Of a stretch of DNA of 64,000 bases, positions 46,194-55,340 are shown one piece after another. The DNA is taken from contig NZ_CP062698.1 in the NCBI RefSeq assembly GCF_018389385.1, positions 2,855,501 to 2,919,500 on the forward strand, written 5' to 3'. Source of the DNA: Anthocerotibacter panamensis C109 (GTDB lineage: Bacteria > Cyanobacteriota > Cyanobacteriia > Gloeobacterales > Anthocerotibacteraceae). The notes under the pieces are model-generated. The model was not told where the DNA came from. It saw nothing but the letters and a program-made list of their open reading frames with translations, and ran no database searches. The translations under genes and the position numbers were made by a program. Within the stretch, counting starts at the first letter, position 1. Each line of letters opens with the position of its first letter.

Positions 46194-46223
46194 GGCTTGA
46201 GACCCAATTCTTCGGTAAACCAG

Positions 46224-46844
46224 CTAAGCGGACTCTTCATGAATTCGCTTGAGGATAAATAAGTTTCCCTCATTACCCACGGCGATCCGAAGCGTCTCAT
46301 CGACATAGCGGATCTCAAGCCAGCCCTGCTGCCCTTGGAGCGCAAAGCTGAGGGCAGGGGCTTGCCCACCCAAGAACTGTTCTACCCACGTGCTGATCCG
46401 CTCACCTGTCAGTAGGCTGGGTGTGGTGATGAACACACGCTCGAAGAAGACCTCAATCCGCTGATTACCCACAGGCTCAAAACGAGCCTGACCCGCCACC
46501 AATCCCTTGAGCGGACCCACACTAACCAGTTCAGCCAAATTGAGGACCCGCTGTTCTTGTCCCCGGATTGCCTGAAAGAGCCGCCTGATGCTGAATCCCG
46601 GAATTTGCTCCAGAGAAGAAAAGCTGTTGCGGTTGGTGTAGAGGAGTTGCCAGAGACCCGTCAACATCTCTGCTTGCTCGGTCTGAGTGTAGGTGGGGGC
46701 CACCGCTGCCAGGTCTTCACTAAGTTGCGTGAGCTGGCGTTGGGCCTCAATCCCTGTAAGCTGGCCCTCCTGATAGGCGAGCAGTCCTTCTAGAAGGGCC
46801 AATTTTTTGCTCAGGCGTTCGACATGCTCCGGGCTGATCCCCAT
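46224..46844 (-). CDS. PAP/fibrillin family protein
   Basis: 206 aa. The family pattern is clear: a helical start, then GLWQLLYTNR, FQAIRGQEQRVLNLAE, a central beta-rich lipocalin-like part and the C-terminal LEIRYVDETLRIAVGNEGNLFILKR. Plastid-lipid-associated proteins bind lipids or quinones at thylakoids and plastoglobules. No signal peptide is seen. Confidence 0.9.
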   Translation of the reverse strand: MGISPEHVERLSKKLALLEGLLAYQEGQLTGIEAQRQLTQLSEDLAAVAPTYTQTEQAEMLTGLWQLLYTNRNSFSSLEQIPGFSIRRLFQAIRGQEQRVLNLAELVSVGPLKGLVAGQARFEPVGNQRIEVFFERVFITTPSLLTGERISTWVEQFLGGQAPALSFALQGQQGWLEIRYVDETLRIAVGNEGNLFILKRIHEESA

Positions 46845-46924
46845 GGGTCAAAACCCCCTCGAATTGCTTGTAGGACTCATAAATAAACATTATACTAAGT
46901 ACAAATGACTAGCAGGCATTTCCC

Positions 46925-47233
46925 ATGGAACAACAGGGCATCGACGGGCCTCCCCCAGTCCCTGAGGACCAGCAGATCCATTGCGCTTTTGCCAACGACA
47001 CCCCCAACCTTCAGATTATCCGCATCGAAAATATAGAAGGCTGGTACTTCGAGCGGGTAGTCTTTCCGGGACAGACCCTTGGCTTTCGGGCAACCGTGGA
47101 AGCTGTCGTACAAATATATACCTGTGACCATGCAGGATGCCTACTAGACGACCACGTCCGTTGCCTAGATCTGTGCGTCGAGGGACCTTTCGAAGGCTGT
47201 ACGATCCGTACCCTGACCAATCAAATATCCTAG
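46925..47233 (+). CDS. DUF1830 domain protein
   Basis: 102 aa. The segment IHCAFANDTPNLQIIRIENIEGWYFERVVFPGQ matches the small cyanobacterial DUF1830 family. Four cysteines are in the C-terminal half (YTCDHAGCLLDDHVRCLDLCVEG), which is unusual and may form a metal site or disulfides. Function unknown. Confidence 0.75.
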   Translation: MEQQGIDGPPPVPEDQQIHCAFANDTPNLQIIRIENIEGWYFERVVFPGQTLGFRATVEAVVQIYTCDHAGCLLDDHVRCLDLCVEGPFEGCTIRTLTNQIS

Positions 47234-47243
47234 GCTATTGGCT

Positions 47244-47450
47244 CTAGCGCTGATACAAGAAAGTGACCAGTTGCCGCGCGAGCATTTGCTGGGTCTGTTG
47301 GCTCCAGTCCACCAAGGCGGTGCCGGTATTCCAAGCCCAAAGTGTAAGCAGGACGACCATTCCCACTGCGGTAAGATCCAGCAGAAAGGTGCCAACGCTG
47401 CGGATAATCTGTGGTTGGATCTGGAAGGATGTTCTCAGAATGCTGAACAT
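47244..47450 (-). CDS. Small single-helix membrane protein
   Basis: 68 aa from the ATG at 47450, with GGAG eight bases upstream. One transmembrane helix (FLLDLTAVGMVVLLTLWAW) lies between amphipathic ends. No family is recognised. Convergent with the DUF1830 gene, 10 bases apart. Confidence 0.5.
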   Translation of the reverse strand: MFSILRTSFQIQPQIIRSVGTFLLDLTAVGMVVLLTLWAWNTGTALVDWSQQTQQMLARQLVTFLYQR

Positions 47451-47652
47451 GCGGGCCACTCCGGGCGGTTATGTAGCTAGTGTCTCGGTATGCACGGGGT
47501 TGTCGGGGTCGGCTTGTGACACTTTGTCAAGCGTGCCCGCCTTATAGGATGGACAAATAGGAAAAACATTTCACCTGCCCCTAGACTCATTTCGTGTAGA
47601 TAGATACACTATTTGCTACACACCTGCAAGCAAGTCCATCCTGTGAGGAGAA

Positions 47653-49449
47653 ATGGTACAAACCACTGGAGCCTACGCCGTTGTAGACAGCATGTGCCGC
47701 CAGGGCGTGCGCCACATTTTTGGCTACCCAGGAGGGGCGATCCTGCCGATTTATGATGAGATTTATCGGGCTGAGGCTGAGGGCAAAATTGAACATTTTT
47801 TGACCCGCCATGAGCAGGGAGCTGCCCACGCCGCCGATGGCTATGCCCGAGCGACAGGCCGGGTTGGGGTCTGCGTTGCTACCTCCGGGCCGGGAGCCAC
47901 CAATCTAGTGACTGGGATTGCCACCGCCCACATGGATTCAGTGCCGATGGTCGCTCTGACCGGCCAGGTCCCGCGCCCGATGCTGGGCTCTGATGCCTTT
48001 CAGGAAGCCGATATTTTTGGAATTACGCTACCCATCGTCAAGCATTCCTACGCGGTTGAGGCCCCTCAGGACATCAGCCGTGTTTTCGCTGAAGCGTTTT
48101 ACATCGCAGGTAGTGGTCGCCCAGGTCCGGTGCTCATCGATATCCCCAAGGATATAGGCCAAGCGCAGTTTGACTATGAGCCCGTTCAACAAGTCCGTAT
48201 CCCCGGATACCGCCCGACTTTGAAGGGTAACCCCCGTCAAATTGCCGCTGCCGCCAAACTCATCCTCGAAGCGGAAAAGCCCCTTTTATATGTAGGGGGA
48301 GGGGCGATTGCCAGCTCAGCCCATCGCGAGCTTTTGGCGCTAGCCGAGCGATGCATGATTCCTGTGACCACTACCTTGATGGGTAAGGGGGCCTTTCCAG
48401 AGACGCATCCCCTCTCCGTCGGGATGCTCGGGATGCATGGGACGGCCTACGCCAACTTCACGGTGACCGAGTGTGACCTGCTAATCGCGGTGGGTGCCCG
48501 TTTTGACGACCGCGTGACGAGCAAATTGGAGACTTTCGCCGCCCGCGCTAAGGTGATTCACATCGACATTGACCCAGCGGAAGTTGGCAAGAATAAAGGG
48601 CCGGAAGTGCCGATTGTAGGCGATGTGCGGCAGGTCTTGATGGACCTATTAAAGAAACTGGAGGATTTCAAGCCGCGCTCTGAACGTTGGTTAGAGCGCA
48701 TCCGACGCTGGCGGGAGGACTATCCGCTGGACACCCCCCACAACGGAGTCCAGATCTTCCCCCAAGAGGTCATTATCGAATTGCGGGATCAAGCACCCCA
48801 TGCCTACTACACGACAGATGTAGGCCAGCATCAGATGTGGGCTGCGCAGTACCTGACCAATGGGCCGCGCCAGTGGATTTCCTCCGGCGGATTGGGGACC
48901 ATGGGCTATGGCTATCCTGCTGCCCTTGGGGTCCAGGTAGGGTTGCCGGGAGAAGATGTCGTCTGTATTGCTGGGGACGCCAGTTTTCAGATGAACCTCC
49001 AGGAATTGGGCACAGCGGTCCAGTACAATCTGCTGGTCAAGTGCGCCATCATCAACAACGGCTGGCAAGGAATGGTCCGACAGTGGCAGGAGACTTTTTA
49101 TGAAGAGCGCTACTCCCACTCGCGGATGGATAAGGGGACCCCAGACTTTGTGAAGCTAGCGGAAGCCTACGGCGTCAAAGGAATGTTGGTGGACCACCCC
49201 GATCAGCTCAAGCCTGCCGTTCAGGAGATGCTTGCCGCTCAGGAGCCGGTGGTCTGCGACTTCCGGGTGGTCAAGGACGCCAACTGCTACCCCATGGTCG
49301 CTCCAGGAGCAAGCAATGCTGAGATGCTGGGCCTACCCCGGCCTATTCCCCTTGACCTGAATCGGATTCAACTCATCTACTGCCCCAGTTGTGGGGCGAA
49401 GAATCCTTCGACGAATCATTTTTGTCCTGAATGCGGAGGCAAGTTGTGA
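47653..49449 (+). CDS. ilvB: Acetolactate synthase large subunit with C-terminal zinc ribbon
   Basis: 598 aa. ThDP enzyme motifs: [14 protein letters not shown] with the catalytic Glu in [36 protein letters not shown], and [15 protein letters not shown]...[12 protein letters not shown] for ThDP-Mg. It condenses pyruvate (or pyruvate and 2-ketobutyrate) in branched-chain amino acid synthesis. The last 25 residues form a zinc ribbon ([20 protein letters not shown]) not needed for catalysis. SD GAGGAG precedes the ATG. The TGA overlaps the GTG of leuD. No small subunit (ilvN) gene lies nearby. Confidence 0.93.
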   Translation: MVQTTGAYAVVDSMCRQGVRHIFGYPGGAILPIYDEIYRAEAEGKIEHFLTRHEQGAAHAADGYARATGRVGVCVATSGPGATNLVTGIATAHMDSVPMVALTGQVPRPMLGSDAFQEADIFGITLPIVKHSYAVEAPQDISRVFAEAFYIAGSGRPGPVLIDIPKDIGQAQFDYEPVQQVRIPGYRPTLKGNPRQIAAAAKLILEAEKPLLYVGGGAIASSAHRELLALAERCMIPVTTTLMGKGAFPETHPLSVGMLGMHGTAYANFTVTECDLLIAVGARFDDRVTSKLETFAARAKVIHIDIDPAEVGKNKGPEVPIVGDVRQVLMDLLKKLEDFKPRSERWLERIRRWREDYPLDTPHNGVQIFPQEVIIELRDQAPHAYYTTDVGQHQMWAAQYLTNGPRQWISSGGLGTMGYGYPAALGVQVGLPGEDVVCIAGDASFQMNLQELGTAVQYNLLVKCAIINNGWQGMVRQWQETFYEERYSHSRMDKGTPDFVKLAEAYGVKGMLVDHPDQLKPAVQEMLAAQEPVVCDFRVVKDANCYPMVAPGASNAEMLGLPRPIPLDLNRIQLIYCPSCGAKNPSTNHFCPECGGKL

Positions 49450-49991
49450 GCCACAAAATTACCGGTCCTGTCTTTGTGGTGGGAGACAATATTGACACCG
49501 ACCAGATCATTCCCGCTGAATACCTGACCCTGGTCCCCTCCAAACCGGACGAGTATGCCAAGCTTGGTTCTTATGCGCTCATCGGGCTCTCTGGGCCCTA
49601 TCCCCCCTTCGTCGAGCCGGGAGCCACTACCAGTCATTATCCCATCATCGTAGCTGGGAATAATTTTGGCTGCGGCAGCTCCCGCGAACATGCACCGATT
49701 GCTCTGGGGGCAGCGGGAGTTGAGGCGGTGGTAGCTCCTTCCTACGCCCGGATCTTCTTCCGCAACTGCACTTCTACAGGCGAACTCTATCCCTGGCAGT
49801 CCGAAGAGGATCTAACCGCAGGCTGCATGACTGGAGATGCGTGTACCCTTGACTTCGAGCAAAACTGCCTCACCAACCACCGCACGGGTCGAACCTATCC
49901 CCTGAAGCCCTTGGGGGATGTCGGTCCGGTCATTGATGCCGGGGGGCTATTTGCCTATGCTCGTCAAACTGGGATGATCGCCAGTCAGTGA
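49446..49991 (+). CDS. leuD: 3-isopropylmalate dehydratase small subunit
   Basis: 181 aa from the GTG at 49446, preceded by GGAGG with six-base spacing. The start overlaps the ilvB stop (GTGA). Motifs: [16 protein letters not shown] and [20 protein letters not shown], the swivelling domain of LeuD. With LeuC it converts 2- to 3-isopropylmalate in leucine synthesis. The large subunit is not in the window. An ORF start at 49431 would overlap ilvB further and has no SD. Confidence 0.92.
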   Translation: MSHKITGPVFVVGDNIDTDQIIPAEYLTLVPSKPDEYAKLGSYALIGLSGPYPPFVEPGATTSHYPIIVAGNNFGCGSSREHAPIALGAAGVEAVVAPSYARIFFRNCTSTGELYPWQSEEDLTAGCMTGDACTLDFEQNCLTNHRTGRTYPLKPLGDVGPVIDAGGLFAYARQTGMIASQ

Positions 49992-50005
49992 AGTGCTGGA
50001 GTACT

Positions 50006-50037
50006 AACCAAGCCCGCCATATAGGGAGGGCTTGGTT
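50006..50037. terminator. Stem-loop between leuD and the atp cluster
   Basis: A perfect 10-bp stem AACCAAGCCC/GGGCTTGGTT with a 12-base loop, between two convergent transcripts. It probably serves as a bidirectional terminator, although T runs are short. Confidence 0.6.
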
Positions 50038-50056
50038 AAATAAGATATTCAAGCGT

Positions 50057-50611
50057 CTAACTGGCTGAAAGCTGTAGGGCGAGGCGACGCAACTGACCGC
50101 GCAGGCTTACATCGATCACCTGATCTCCGAAGCGTACAACCAGACCCCCCAACAAGTCAGGGTCCACCCGTTTGACCAATTCGACCCGACTTGCTTTGGT
50201 GAGCACAACCAGACGAGCCTTGAGGTGCTCTTCTTGCTCGGGGGTGAGTGGGACGGCTGAAGCGACTTCCGCCAGGGCTGTTTTCGCTAGCTCTCGGAGT
50301 AGTTTCTGGAAAGTCTGACAGATGACTTCCAGATACATCGCCCGCCGTCGGTCCACTAGCAACATCAGGAAATTAAGTGTGTAGGGGTGGACATTCTGGT
50401 TAAAGGCCCGCGTCAGGAGGTCTTTCTTATTTTGGGCATCGATCACTGGGCTAGCCAGGAACTTTGCCAGCAAGGGCTCCTCGCGCAAAACGGCTTCTAT
50501 CAGCGTGAAGTCAGCCCCAAAGCGGTCTAAGAGATTGTTCTGATTGCCCAAATCCCGGAGGGCTTCGGCGTAGCGTTGGGCGACACGCTGCCCAAGTTTG
50601 CTGTCGCGCAT
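50057..50611 (-). CDS. atpH: ATP synthase subunit delta
   Basis: 184 aa. OSCP/delta pattern: VAQRYAEALRDLG start, FLASPVIDAQNKKDLL and NFLMLLVDRRRAMYLEVICQTF, and the C-terminal RVDPDLLGGLVVRFGDQVIDVSLRGQLRRL. It links F1 to the peripheral stalk. It is the last gene of this cluster; alpha and gamma, which normally follow in cyanobacteria, are absent here. Starts 3 bases after subunit b. (E. coli naming; often atpD in cyanobacteria.). Confidence 0.93.
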   Translation of the reverse strand: MRDSKLGQRVAQRYAEALRDLGNQNNLLDRFGADFTLIEAVLREEPLLAKFLASPVIDAQNKKDLLTRAFNQNVHPYTLNFLMLLVDRRRAMYLEVICQTFQKLLRELAKTALAEVASAVPLTPEQEEHLKARLVVLTKASRVELVKRVDPDLLGGLVVRFGDQVIDVSLRGQLRRLALQLSAS

Positions 50612-50614
50612 GGT

Positions 50615-51160
50615 TTAACCTCCTCGATCCAGGAGCATGAGCCCCTCATCGATCAAATTGCGATGGATGTCATCATTCAACAAACTAGGTAGCTCGGACT
50701 CAACTTTCTGGAACGTACGCTCCAGGGCGATAATCCGTAGTTGGGAAACAACCCGCTCGCGTCCGGCTTCCATCTCTTTTTGGGATTCCTGACGCATCCG
50801 GGCAATCTCCCCGTCGATCTGAGCTAGGATTTCTTCGCGGACACGCTTGGCGTTTTCCAAAGCCCGCGCTTTGATATTGGCAGCTTCGGTCTGGGCTTGG
50901 GCCAAGTTTTGCTTCTGGCGGATCAACTCCTGCTCTGCTGCCTTGGCGCGGGTTTCAACCTCGTCTATTTCTTCCTTGATGTTTTGGCGGCGTTCCCCGA
51001 GGAGTTTGGACAGGAAGCCCTTGCCTACATAGAAGAGCAGACCCGCGACAATCAGAAAATTGACGAGGTTATTCTCCTTGATGAAGTCGAGGGGACCACC
51101 CCCGCCCTCTGCTGTCTCCGCCGCGACGAAGAACCATTCCCCAATCCATGCGCTCACCAT
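50615..51160 (-). CDS. atpF: ATP synthase subunit b
   Basis: 181 aa. One N-terminal membrane helix (NLVNFLIVAGLLFYVGKGFL) is followed by a long charged coiled coil (KAAEQELIRQKQNLAQAQTEAANIKARA). It forms the peripheral stalk together with b'. Starts 11 bases after b'. Confidence 0.92.
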   Translation of the reverse strand: MVSAWIGEWFFVAAETAEGGGGPLDFIKENNLVNFLIVAGLLFYVGKGFLSKLLGERRQNIKEEIDEVETRAKAAEQELIRQKQNLAQAQTEAANIKARALENAKRVREEILAQIDGEIARMRQESQKEMEAGRERVVSQLRIIALERTFQKVESELPSLLNDDIHRNLIDEGLMLLDRGG

Positions 51161-51171
51161 AGCCCGTGCAC

Positions 51172-51708
51172 CTACCTGGGACGACCAGCGGTCGTCAACA
51201 ACTTGCTTGTGATCTGTTTGCTGAGCAGGTCTATTTCGCTTTGCAGACCCGCCAGGGCTTCTTCGCGGGAACGTAGTACCTCAGCTTGAGCCAGTTCGAG
51301 GCGGGCTTTAGCCTCGGCTTGAACTTCGGCCAAGCGCTGGTTGCGGATACTCGTGGCCTCAGCCTCAGCTTGAGCCACAATCTCCTGAGCCTCGCGCCGG
51401 GTGTCCACCAACTCTGCCTCGTACTGCTCCGCCATGCGCCGCGCATCTTCAAGGCGTTGTTGGGCCTCCTTGCGCTTACTGAGGATATGGTTTTCCCGGT
51501 CCTCAAGCACCTTTTGGATAGGCTTGTAGAAGACAAAGTTGAGGATGACAGCCAACACTAGGAAGTTGACCGCTTGAAAGAGTAAGGTGCCATTGATGCA
51601 CAAAAGCCCCGCGGGGCAGTAGAAATTACTTCCGCCGGAGAGTTCATTCCCTACAGCTTCGGCAGTCTCTGCCCCAAGGAGTAAAAGACCCATCACATCG
51701 AAGGTCAT
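51172..51708 (-). CDS. atpF': ATP synthase subunit b'
   Basis: 178 aa, longer than the roughly 140-160 aa typical of b'. The membrane helix (LLFQAVNFLVLAVILNFVFYKPIQKVLEDRE) and following coiled coil are standard. The N-terminus carries extra residues with a Cys pair at 31 and 37 (CPAGLLC) just before the helix, on the side expected to face the lumen or periplasm. The presence of b and b' together is typical of photosynthetic bacteria. Confidence 0.9.
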   Translation of the reverse strand: MTFDVMGLLLLGAETAEAVGNELSGGSNFYCPAGLLCINGTLLFQAVNFLVLAVILNFVFYKPIQKVLEDRENHILSKRKEAQQRLEDARRMAEQYEAELVDTRREAQEIVAQAEAEATSIRNQRLAEVQAEAKARLELAQAEVLRSREEALAGLQSEIDLLSKQITSKLLTTAGRPR

Positions 51709-51728
51709 AGACCTGATTCTCCTGTCAG

Positions 51729-51989
<261 letters not shown>

Positions 51990-52035
51990 CTAAGTGTTCA
52001 TAAAAGCGGGGAGCGGGTCATTGAGCCTTCATAAT

Positions 52036-52794
52036 TTAATCATGATGGGGCTCAATTGCGTGATGACCTTCTTCGATGGCCTCACCCACATAGGCGGCAG
52101 TGAGCGTCGCGAAGATCAAAGCTTGAATGGCGCTAGTAAAGAGGAAAAGCACCATGAGTGGGATGGGAACAAAGAAGGGGACCAGTAAAATCAGGACACC
52201 CAGGACCAGTTCCTCAGCCAAGATATTCCCAAAAAGTCGGAATGTGAGCGAGAGGACCCGCGCAAACACCTCGATGATCTTGATAGGTAAGAAAAGCGGG
52301 TTGGGCATGATAAAAACTTTAAAAAAGTTGAGGCCCGCTGTCCTAAACCCAGCATAGAAAAAGGAGAGGATTGCAATCAGGGCCAGCCCCAACGTAGTGT
52401 TGACATCGTTCGAAGGAGTAGCAAATTCCCCTTCTGGAAAATGAACAAATGCCCGCAGAGGAATTTGTCCCAACCAGTTAGCAGAAAAAACAAACAGGAA
52501 GATGGTGGCAATCAAGGGAGTGTAGGACTTGTATGCCTTGACTCCAATCTGCTCGCGGGCAATATTGGACATAAAGCCCAGGCCATACTCCAGAAAACCT
52601 TGTAACCCATCCGGGACCCGCGAGAGCTTCCGTGTCCCCATCCAGGCCAGGATGATGAGAACCGACATAGCTACCCAGGTTGCCAAGATAGTTTCACCAT
52701 GGACATTGAAACCGGCGAGGTTCCAGTCCCAGTGTTTACCCACCTCCAGAGAAGCGAAGAGCGTCAGGTTCGATACGGGTTGAAGCAGCGCCAT
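52036..52794 (-). CDS. atpB: ATP synthase subunit a
   Basis: 252 aa, multi-pass. Conserved LSLTFRLFGNILAEELVLGVL with the essential Arg, PLRAFVHFPEGEFATPSNDVNTTLGLAL, and the C-terminal IQALIFATLTAAYVGEA. It forms the proton half-channels. Starts 18 bases after the atp1 stop and ends 55 bases before subunit c. (Often named atpI in cyanobacteria.). Confidence 0.94.
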   Translation of the reverse strand: MALLQPVSNLTLFASLEVGKHWDWNLAGFNVHGETILATWVAMSVLIILAWMGTRKLSRVPDGLQGFLEYGLGFMSNIAREQIGVKAYKSYTPLIATIFLFVFSANWLGQIPLRAFVHFPEGEFATPSNDVNTTLGLALIAILSFFYAGFRTAGLNFFKVFIMPNPLFLPIKIIEVFARVLSLTFRLFGNILAEELVLGVLILLVPFFVPIPLMVLFLFTSAIQALIFATLTAAYVGEAIEEGHHAIEPHHD

Positions 52795-52812
52795 CTTTAC
52801 TACCCAGAACAG

Positions 52813-53262
52813 TTAGTGCACAGCATCCCGGTACATAGTTCGGAGCGCATCGAACAGAATCGCTACCTTGAAGGTGAGAAAGCCCAAGAAGGTAGGCACC
52901 ACTTCGAGGAGATTGAGCTTGATCGACACAGCAAAGACCAGTACCACAATCAAAAAACGCAGCCTTCCGCTACGAGAAGGCGGGCCGCCGAGGTTGGCTA
53001 CGGCTTTGCCCAAAAGGTGAAAGTACAATACCCCAGTCAACGCCCCAAGTAGGTAGCTGGCTCCTGTACCCAGGGAATAGAACAGACAGGTCGCTGGAAA
53101 AATAACCAATACGAACCCAGCCATGAGCAATTTGAGTCGCCGCTGCAACCCGTAGTATTCGTCCATGGGTGAGCGGATCGCATCTAGTTCAGCCTCGCCC
53201 TGCAGCCCCTTAACCAAAGCCTGGACTCCCCTAAATCTGCGCCCTTTGATTGCCTTCACCAT
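52813..53262 (-). CDS. atp1: Atp1/AtpI-like ATP synthase-associated protein
   Basis: 149 aa from the preferred ATG at 53262 (MVKAIKGRRFRG); the ORF opens at 53361 with an unlikely Cys-rich extension. There are four hydrophobic segments in pairs, with YYGLQRRLKLLMAG before the first. It sits at the head of the F0 cluster, where cyanobacterial atp1 is found; it may help assemble the c-ring. No clear SD helps choose the start. Confidence 0.75.
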   Translation of the reverse strand: MVKAIKGRRFRGVQALVKGLQGEAELDAIRSPMDEYYGLQRRLKLLMAGFVLVIFPATCLFYSLGTGASYLLGALTGVLYFHLLGKAVANLGGPPSRSGRLRFLIVVLVFAVSIKLNLLEVVPTFLGFLTFKVAILFDALRTMYRDAVH

Positions 53263-53435
53263 ATCACAGGTGTTGCAACAATATGTAATGAATTCAGGCC
53301 ACCTTCCTCTTGCACAATTCTCTGAATTTGATCTAGTCTGCATGACCTCTAGTCTGGTCAACTTGCCCGCCCACTTCCGGCGCTAAGATAAGGACTGAGC
53401 GTTTTGACTTGGCTTTGTTTCTTTCACACCGTGCC

Positions 53436-54497
53436 ATGCAACACCCCACCGACGACCTACGAATCAAATGGACCAGGGTTCTCCTTCCCCCGGCTTTTCT
53501 CCAGGAAGAATTCCCCCTCAGTGTCATCGCCTCGAACACGGTCTTTGAGACGCGAGAGCAGATCCGCCGTATCCTCACCGGACAGGATGACCGACTGCTG
53601 GTGGTCGTTGGCCCCTGTTCTATCCATGACCCGAAAGCCGCCCGTGAATATGCCGTGCGCCTCAGGTCCCTAATGGCACAGCTAGGTCATGCGCTCTGTC
53701 TGGTGATGCGGGTCTATTTCGAGAAACCCCGGACTACTGTGGGCTGGAAAGGACTCATCAACGACCCTTTCTTAAATGGCACTTCTAAGATCAATGAAGG
53801 TCTGCGCCTCGCCCGCCACCTGCTTTTGGATCTAGCTGAACTGGGGGTTCCCGCTGGAACCGAATTTCTGGACTTGGTCACGCCTCAATATCTGGCGGAT
53901 CTGGTCAGTTGGGGTGCAATTGGAGCGCGGACTACCGAGAGTCAGGCCCACCGCGAACTCGCCTCAGGGCTTTCCTGTCCCGTGGGCTTCAAAAATGGCA
54001 CTTCCGGGAATCTACAGATCGCCATTGATGCGCTCAAGGCTGCCGCGCATTCCCATACTTTTCTCTCGGTCACCAAGCAAGGGCAGTCCGCCATCTTCGC
54101 CACTACCGGCAACCCGGACTGTCACCTCATCTTGCGCGGAGGTCGGGGTACTGTGAACTATACCCCGGAGGGTGTAGCTCAGGCGGTAGCGCAGCTCGAA
54201 GCAGCGGACCTCAAGCCTCGGGTGATGGTGGACTGTAGCCATGCCAACAGCAATAAAGACCACACCCGCCAATCCGTTGTTTTCCAAAGTGTCCTGGAGC
54301 AGGTGTCCGGCCAAGAGCATCATATCCTGGGGCTGATGCTGGAGAGCCATTTGGTAGCTGGACGACAGGATGTGATTCCCGGACAGCTTTTGAGCTATGG
54401 ACAGAGCATCACCGATGCCTGTATCGGCTGGGAAGAGACAGCTATCTTGCTGAAGGAACTGGCTCAGGCGGTCGAGATGCGTCGTCAGCGGCAGTAA
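53436..54497 (+). CDS. aroG: 3-deoxy-7-phosphoheptulonate synthase (class I, AroF/G/H type)
   Basis: 353 aa from the ATG at 53436. Motifs: VVVGPCSIHDPKAA, MRVYFEKPRTTVGWKGLINDP, GTEFLDLVTPQYLADLVSWGAIGARTTESQ, GFKNGTSGN, LRGG and MVDCSHANSNKD are those of E. coli-type DAHP synthase. It condenses phosphoenolpyruvate and erythrose-4-phosphate, the first step to aromatic amino acids, quinones and folate. Divergent from the atp cluster. Confidence 0.94.
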   Translation: MQHPTDDLRIKWTRVLLPPAFLQEEFPLSVIASNTVFETREQIRRILTGQDDRLLVVVGPCSIHDPKAAREYAVRLRSLMAQLGHALCLVMRVYFEKPRTTVGWKGLINDPFLNGTSKINEGLRLARHLLLDLAELGVPAGTEFLDLVTPQYLADLVSWGAIGARTTESQAHRELASGLSCPVGFKNGTSGNLQIAIDALKAAAHSHTFLSVTKQGQSAIFATTGNPDCHLILRGGRGTVNYTPEGVAQAVAQLEAADLKPRVMVDCSHANSNKDHTRQSVVFQSVLEQVSGQEHHILGLMLESHLVAGRQDVIPGQLLSYGQSITDACIGWEETAILLKELAQAVEMRRQRQ

Positions 54498-54526
54498 CCG
54501 GTCCTCCAACAGTTAGACTTTTAGCT

Positions 54527-55168
54527 ATGAATAAGCGCTTGCTGGTCTTTGGTGGGCTGTGGCTCGCCTTTGTAGGTTATGCCTTTTTTTTGGCCCCGCC
54601 CGAGCAGCCTGGGACCGGAGATTTGATAGCACAACTACTCCAGGGCAATGCCAAAGGGGTCAACCTCCTCGTCGCCAACCTCTTCTCGATCATGGGTATC
54701 ATGCCCCTCCTCTATGGGTGCTTTTTGATCCCCATGGACCACGGACGGCGCTTCCCCGCTGGGTTGGTGGTTGGGTTGATGGAAGGGGTGGGAGCCTTTG
54801 CCCTGTTTCCTTACCTCGCATTGCGCTCCTTTAAAACAGTCGCCCCGACCTCCCTACCTTGGTGGGTGAAGCTGTTTGACTCCCGCTGGTTGGCTTTTGC
54901 CCTGGGTATGGCCTTGTCTGTGTTACTCTTCCCGGCAGTGCTGGTCGGGGACTGGTCGGGATTTGTGCAACAGTGGCAGCGTGAACGCTTCATCCATGTC
55001 ATGACGCTCGACTTCTTAGTCCTGAATGCGCTGCTGCCGGCGATGGTTTTCTATGACCGCAAACGGCGCGGGCTCAAGGAATCTTCGTTGTTTTGGGTGG
55101 CGGTTCTAGTTCCGCTTTTTGGGCCACTTTTACACCTTTTATTACGCCCTGCCCTAAAACTCTCATGA
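54527..55168 (+). CDS. Conserved multi-pass membrane protein
   Basis: 213 aa with about six hydrophobic segments. The phrase IMGIMPLLYGCFLIPMDHGRRFPAG and the segment LRSFKTVAPTSLPWWVKLFDSRWLAFALG look conserved in character, similar to unnamed cyanobacterial/plastid membrane proteins. It starts 29 bases after aroG and may be co-transcribed. Function unknown. Confidence 0.7.
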   Translation: MNKRLLVFGGLWLAFVGYAFFLAPPEQPGTGDLIAQLLQGNAKGVNLLVANLFSIMGIMPLLYGCFLIPMDHGRRFPAGLVVGLMEGVGAFALFPYLALRSFKTVAPTSLPWWVKLFDSRWLAFALGMALSVLLFPAVLVGDWSGFVQQWQRERFIHVMTLDFLVLNALLPAMVFYDRKRRGLKESSLFWVAVLVPLFGPLLHLLLRPALKLS

Positions 55169-55340
55169 TTCAGGCTGCTCCTAGCTACACAAGAAACTTG
55201 AGTTAGAGCTACCGGGATAGATTATTGCGGCGCTTCGTCGTGTGATCCCCAAACTCTATCTATAATGCCCGTAGGTCCGTCAGGATTTTTAAAGCATGAA
55301 CGTCCTACTTTAGGGCGGGTCACCACGGGAGAACTACAGC

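Larger units (their letters stand above)
44961..46200 (-). mobile_element. Decayed IS200/IS605-group (tnpB-only) element
   Basis: The limits are estimated from two stem-loops on either side of a tnpB pseudogene. The end next to the TPR gene reads TTGACATCCTCCCG and contains an imperfect hairpin (GCCTCCAGGCGGGC region). The other has CCGCCC/GGGCGG at 46177-46193. These ends look like those of cyanobacterial tnpB-only elements. No tnpA is present, so it could not move by itself. The 46177-46193 hairpin with its T run could alternatively be the terminator of the fibrillin gene. Confidence 0.65.
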
